Assembly (NCBI GenBank): GCA_004154925.1
Contig: QJNS01000124.1
Location: 124,001 to 188,000, forward strand
DNA: 64,000 nucleotides
Direction of reading: 5' to 3'
Source of the DNA: Monosporascus cannonballus
Lineage: Eukaryota > Ascomycota > Sordariomycetes > Xylariales
Shown here: piece by piece, positions 62,164-64,000 of the stretch
Layout: the number at the start of each line of letters is the position of its first letter
Numbering within the stretch: the first letter of the stretch is position 1
The notes under the pieces: generated by a model
Told to the model about the DNA's origin: nothing
The model's database searches: none
Seen by the model: the letters and a program-made list of their open reading frames with translations, nothing else
Program-made: the position numbers and the translations under genes

Positions 62164-62745
62164 TTATTTTTTTTTTAAGGATTTTTATCTTAAAAATAAA
62201 AAGCCGTAAATGGCCACTTTAATTAATTAAAAAATCTTAGGAACTTTTAATTAATTTTTATTATGTTAGGCCGTATTCAAAAGGAAAAAAAAAATCTCGC
62301 CTAAATTAACGCAAAATACGTAATAATTGTATAAATTTTATCGAGAAATTTGGTTTTAAGGTTGTCGTTTGTTCGAATTATGTCTGTTTTGGGGAATTCG
62401 ATTGCTTTTACGTAATGGATATTCCAAGTTATAATTATTGTATCTGTTATTAACGTTCGGTTTACGACGTATTAGATATAAATTTTTTGGTAAAAATTAG
62501 GGAAAAACGTAAGCGTTTATAAAAAGAATAATGCGAAGTAAAGGATAAGTTGATGGAGCTTTTTGGTCGGTTAAAACGTTTACGTTTTTAGCAGGATATT
62601 TTATAAAAAAAGGCCTTTGTTATCTTAAAGGAAGGTTACGAAATAGATTAATTGGAAAAATAGGAAAAATTGAAGGAGGAATAATGATGCATAAAAACGG
62701 AATAAGTACGGCTCGTTTCCGAGATAGACGCCATTGTAAAGGTGT

Positions 62746-64000
62746 TTATTTTTTTCGATTGGAACGCCGTAGGGTTGGATTTGAACGGGGGACCGTTATC
62801 GCCTGCGACCTTGGCCGTATTGGAGACGGTTGGTCAGGATTCTGGCGGTGGAACGTCTTAACCAGGTTTATCGCATTCGTTAAATGGTTAAATGGTTCCT
62901 ATATGTTTTTTTTAGGTAAATAATTTTTTTATTTAACTAGGTACTGAACTTTGTTTTTAATTATTTTAAAATCCAGTATTTGTTCGATTTCGTATTTATC
63001 AGAATCTTTTTCGAATTCCAGGTCTTTTTTTAACGGGGCGTCCTTAGGTGTTGGTTTAAGTAAAGAAATATGGAAAATAAGGTGTATTTTTATGTTTTTG
63101 GGTAGCGACAGTCGGTAATTAATTTTGGAAATGATTTTTTTAACCTTAAATGGACCGAGTTTCTTGAAATCGAGCTTGTCATTAGGTTTTTTTGTTTTAA
63201 TTTGTAAAATATTCGAAATTACGTTTTGTTTTTGGTATAATAAATAAACCTTATTTCCTTTTGTTAAAATTAATCCCTTAATTTTTTTCCTATTGTAATA
63301 TTAAGCCATTTTTTGCTGAAAAAACTTTAGTTTATTATGGAGACGAACTTAAATTATTTTAATTTTTGTTGTTAATGTTTTTGCTTTTAAGGTAATTATA
63401 ATAATTTTTAGTACTTTATTAAGCGGTTATTTAGGTCGCTTTATTTTTATATCGTATCCGTATATAGCTATATAAGGAGATATGTTTATATTTTCGTTAA
63501 TAAATATATTATAAGCGATTTGTGCTAATGGTAAAAGCTTTACTTAATTATTCTGTTGGTAGTTAATATAATTTTGAAAATATTGTTTTAAAGTTTAATT
63601 AAGTCGTTTTATTTATTTATCTGTTTGAAAATAATACGTTATTAAAAACTTAAGTTTAGTACCGATTTGTTTAAAAAAGCTAGTGCCAAACTTTAAGGTA
63701 AAAAGCGTATTTTTATCGGAAATAATTTTTTCTGGGATCTTATGTTTGTTAAGGTAATATCTGATAAAAGTATAGGCCAGTTATTTTGCCGTTATAATTT
63801 TTTTAAAAGGTAAAAAATACTTATATTTGGTAAATTTATTAATAATTACTTATATTCCGTCGTATTCGATTTTAGTAATTGGGTTTTTTGATAAAGATAA
63901 GTTAATAATAAAATCCCAAATTATGGTATTTTATATTTTGTTAGGAATATCGGTAAGTTATAATAGCCCGTAAGGCTTATGGCATGTTACCTTAACTTTA
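62746..64000 (-). pseudogene. Chromovirus polyprotein of F: integrase C-terminus and chromodomain
   Basis: Read on minus from the window edge. A segment of integrase/linker (YYNRKKIKGLILTKGNKVY, near 63250-63310) is followed by the GPF/Y-type module (LDFKKLGPFKVKKIISKINY, then LSLPKNIKIHLIFHISLLKP, near 63050-63170). Then comes a chromodomain (DKYEIEQILDFKIIKNKVQY, near 62930-63000), and the polyprotein tail ends at 62746 (FHRQNPDQPSP). Two stops in the chromodomain fall exactly where chromodomains have Trp (VK[stop]KNY and NI[stop]EP), consistent with RIP of TGG. The integrase core continues toward 64000 but is harder to read. Confidence 0.85.

Larger units (their letters stand above)
61745..64000 (-). 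mobile_element. Ty3/Gypsy chromovirus F (C family), minus strand, 3' portion
   Basis: The 3' LTR is 61745-62163 (419 bp). Read on minus it begins TATTATAGGAACAAAG right after an A-rich polypurine tract ending AATAA, exactly as in element C. It aligns with the C LTRs and the solo LTR at 1783. The non-coding stretch 62170-62340 matches 23100-23250 of C inverted. Polyprotein coding follows up to the window end. It is less mutated than C. The left flank is E2 sequence, with TTATT at 61740-61744. Confidence 0.9.

Noticed and set aside
61745..62168. Second solo LTR with perfect TTATT duplication
   Set aside because: The right-hand TTATT is the end of the F polypurine region (the same AATAA precedes the 3' LTR of C), so this is the 3' LTR of F and the match is partly coincidental.
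62684..62923. 79-codon plus frame with ATG-ATG start
   Set aside because: Antisense to the polyprotein tail of chromovirus F.

Overview
The window is from a filamentous ascomycete (Pezizomycotina), probably Sordariomycetes or a related class. The evidence is short GT-AG introns with CTAAC/CTGAC branch points, a typical fungal FEN1/Rad27, an AA9 lytic polysaccharide monooxygenase, fungal-only membrane and ankyrin families, and a sharply two-part base composition. Long AT-rich blocks (about 1-25680, 38690-47440, 57900-64000) are retrotransposon relics with the mark of repeat-induced point mutation (RIP): C-to-T and G-to-A changes, and stop codons at former Trp codons. Two balanced-GC islands (about 25690-38680 and 47440-57840) hold the genes.

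Left AT block: a Ty3/Gypsy element with 206-bp LTRs enters from the left edge (A, to 7177) and carries a solo LTR of a second family (1783-2200). A complete sister copy follows (B, 8196-15641, target duplication ATATC), with a 149-bp, un-RIPed TG..CA insertion (10142-10290). A complete chromovirus comes next (C, 16690-23678, target duplication ATTTT).

First island: a three-exon fungal multipass membrane protein (26138-27276); a decayed tandem-repeat protein gene (27949-28560, minus); a small conserved fungal protein (29409-29744); a four-exon AA9 monooxygenase (30509-31638); an unresolved decayed coding stretch (32020-32642, minus); FEN1/RAD27 with a GC-AG intron (33089-34401, minus); and an eight-exon MFS anion:cation symporter (34887-36905, minus). 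FEN1 is housekeeping. The monooxygenase and transporter suit a plant-degrading or plant-associated life, but nothing shows the island genes work as a cluster.

Middle AT block: a complete Ty3/Gypsy element E (40429-47291) with two 378-bp LTRs and a 5-bp target duplication differing by one C/T.

Second island: a transposon terminus (to 47531), a foldback element with two 113-bp inverted arms (47550-47883), a fragmentary gene on minus (49618-50218), a frameshifted fungal conserved-domain gene (50636-50987, minus), an intact MARVEL-like membrane protein (54174-54747), an F-box/ankyrin pseudogene (55322-56756) and a broken pogo/Fot1-type transposase (57048-57668).

Right AT block: a nested stack. 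An E-family element (D1) sits in the pogo transposase. An 862-bp TIR element sits in the D1 LTR. A second E-family element (E2) sits in D1 gag, and a minus-strand chromovirus of the C family (F) interrupts E2 and runs off the right edge. I found no convincing tRNA, rRNA or CRISPR array and no clear new multi-gene system. The most unusual material is the repeat structure and the decayed repeat-protein gene. Motifs were read by eye; family names come from recall, not a search.
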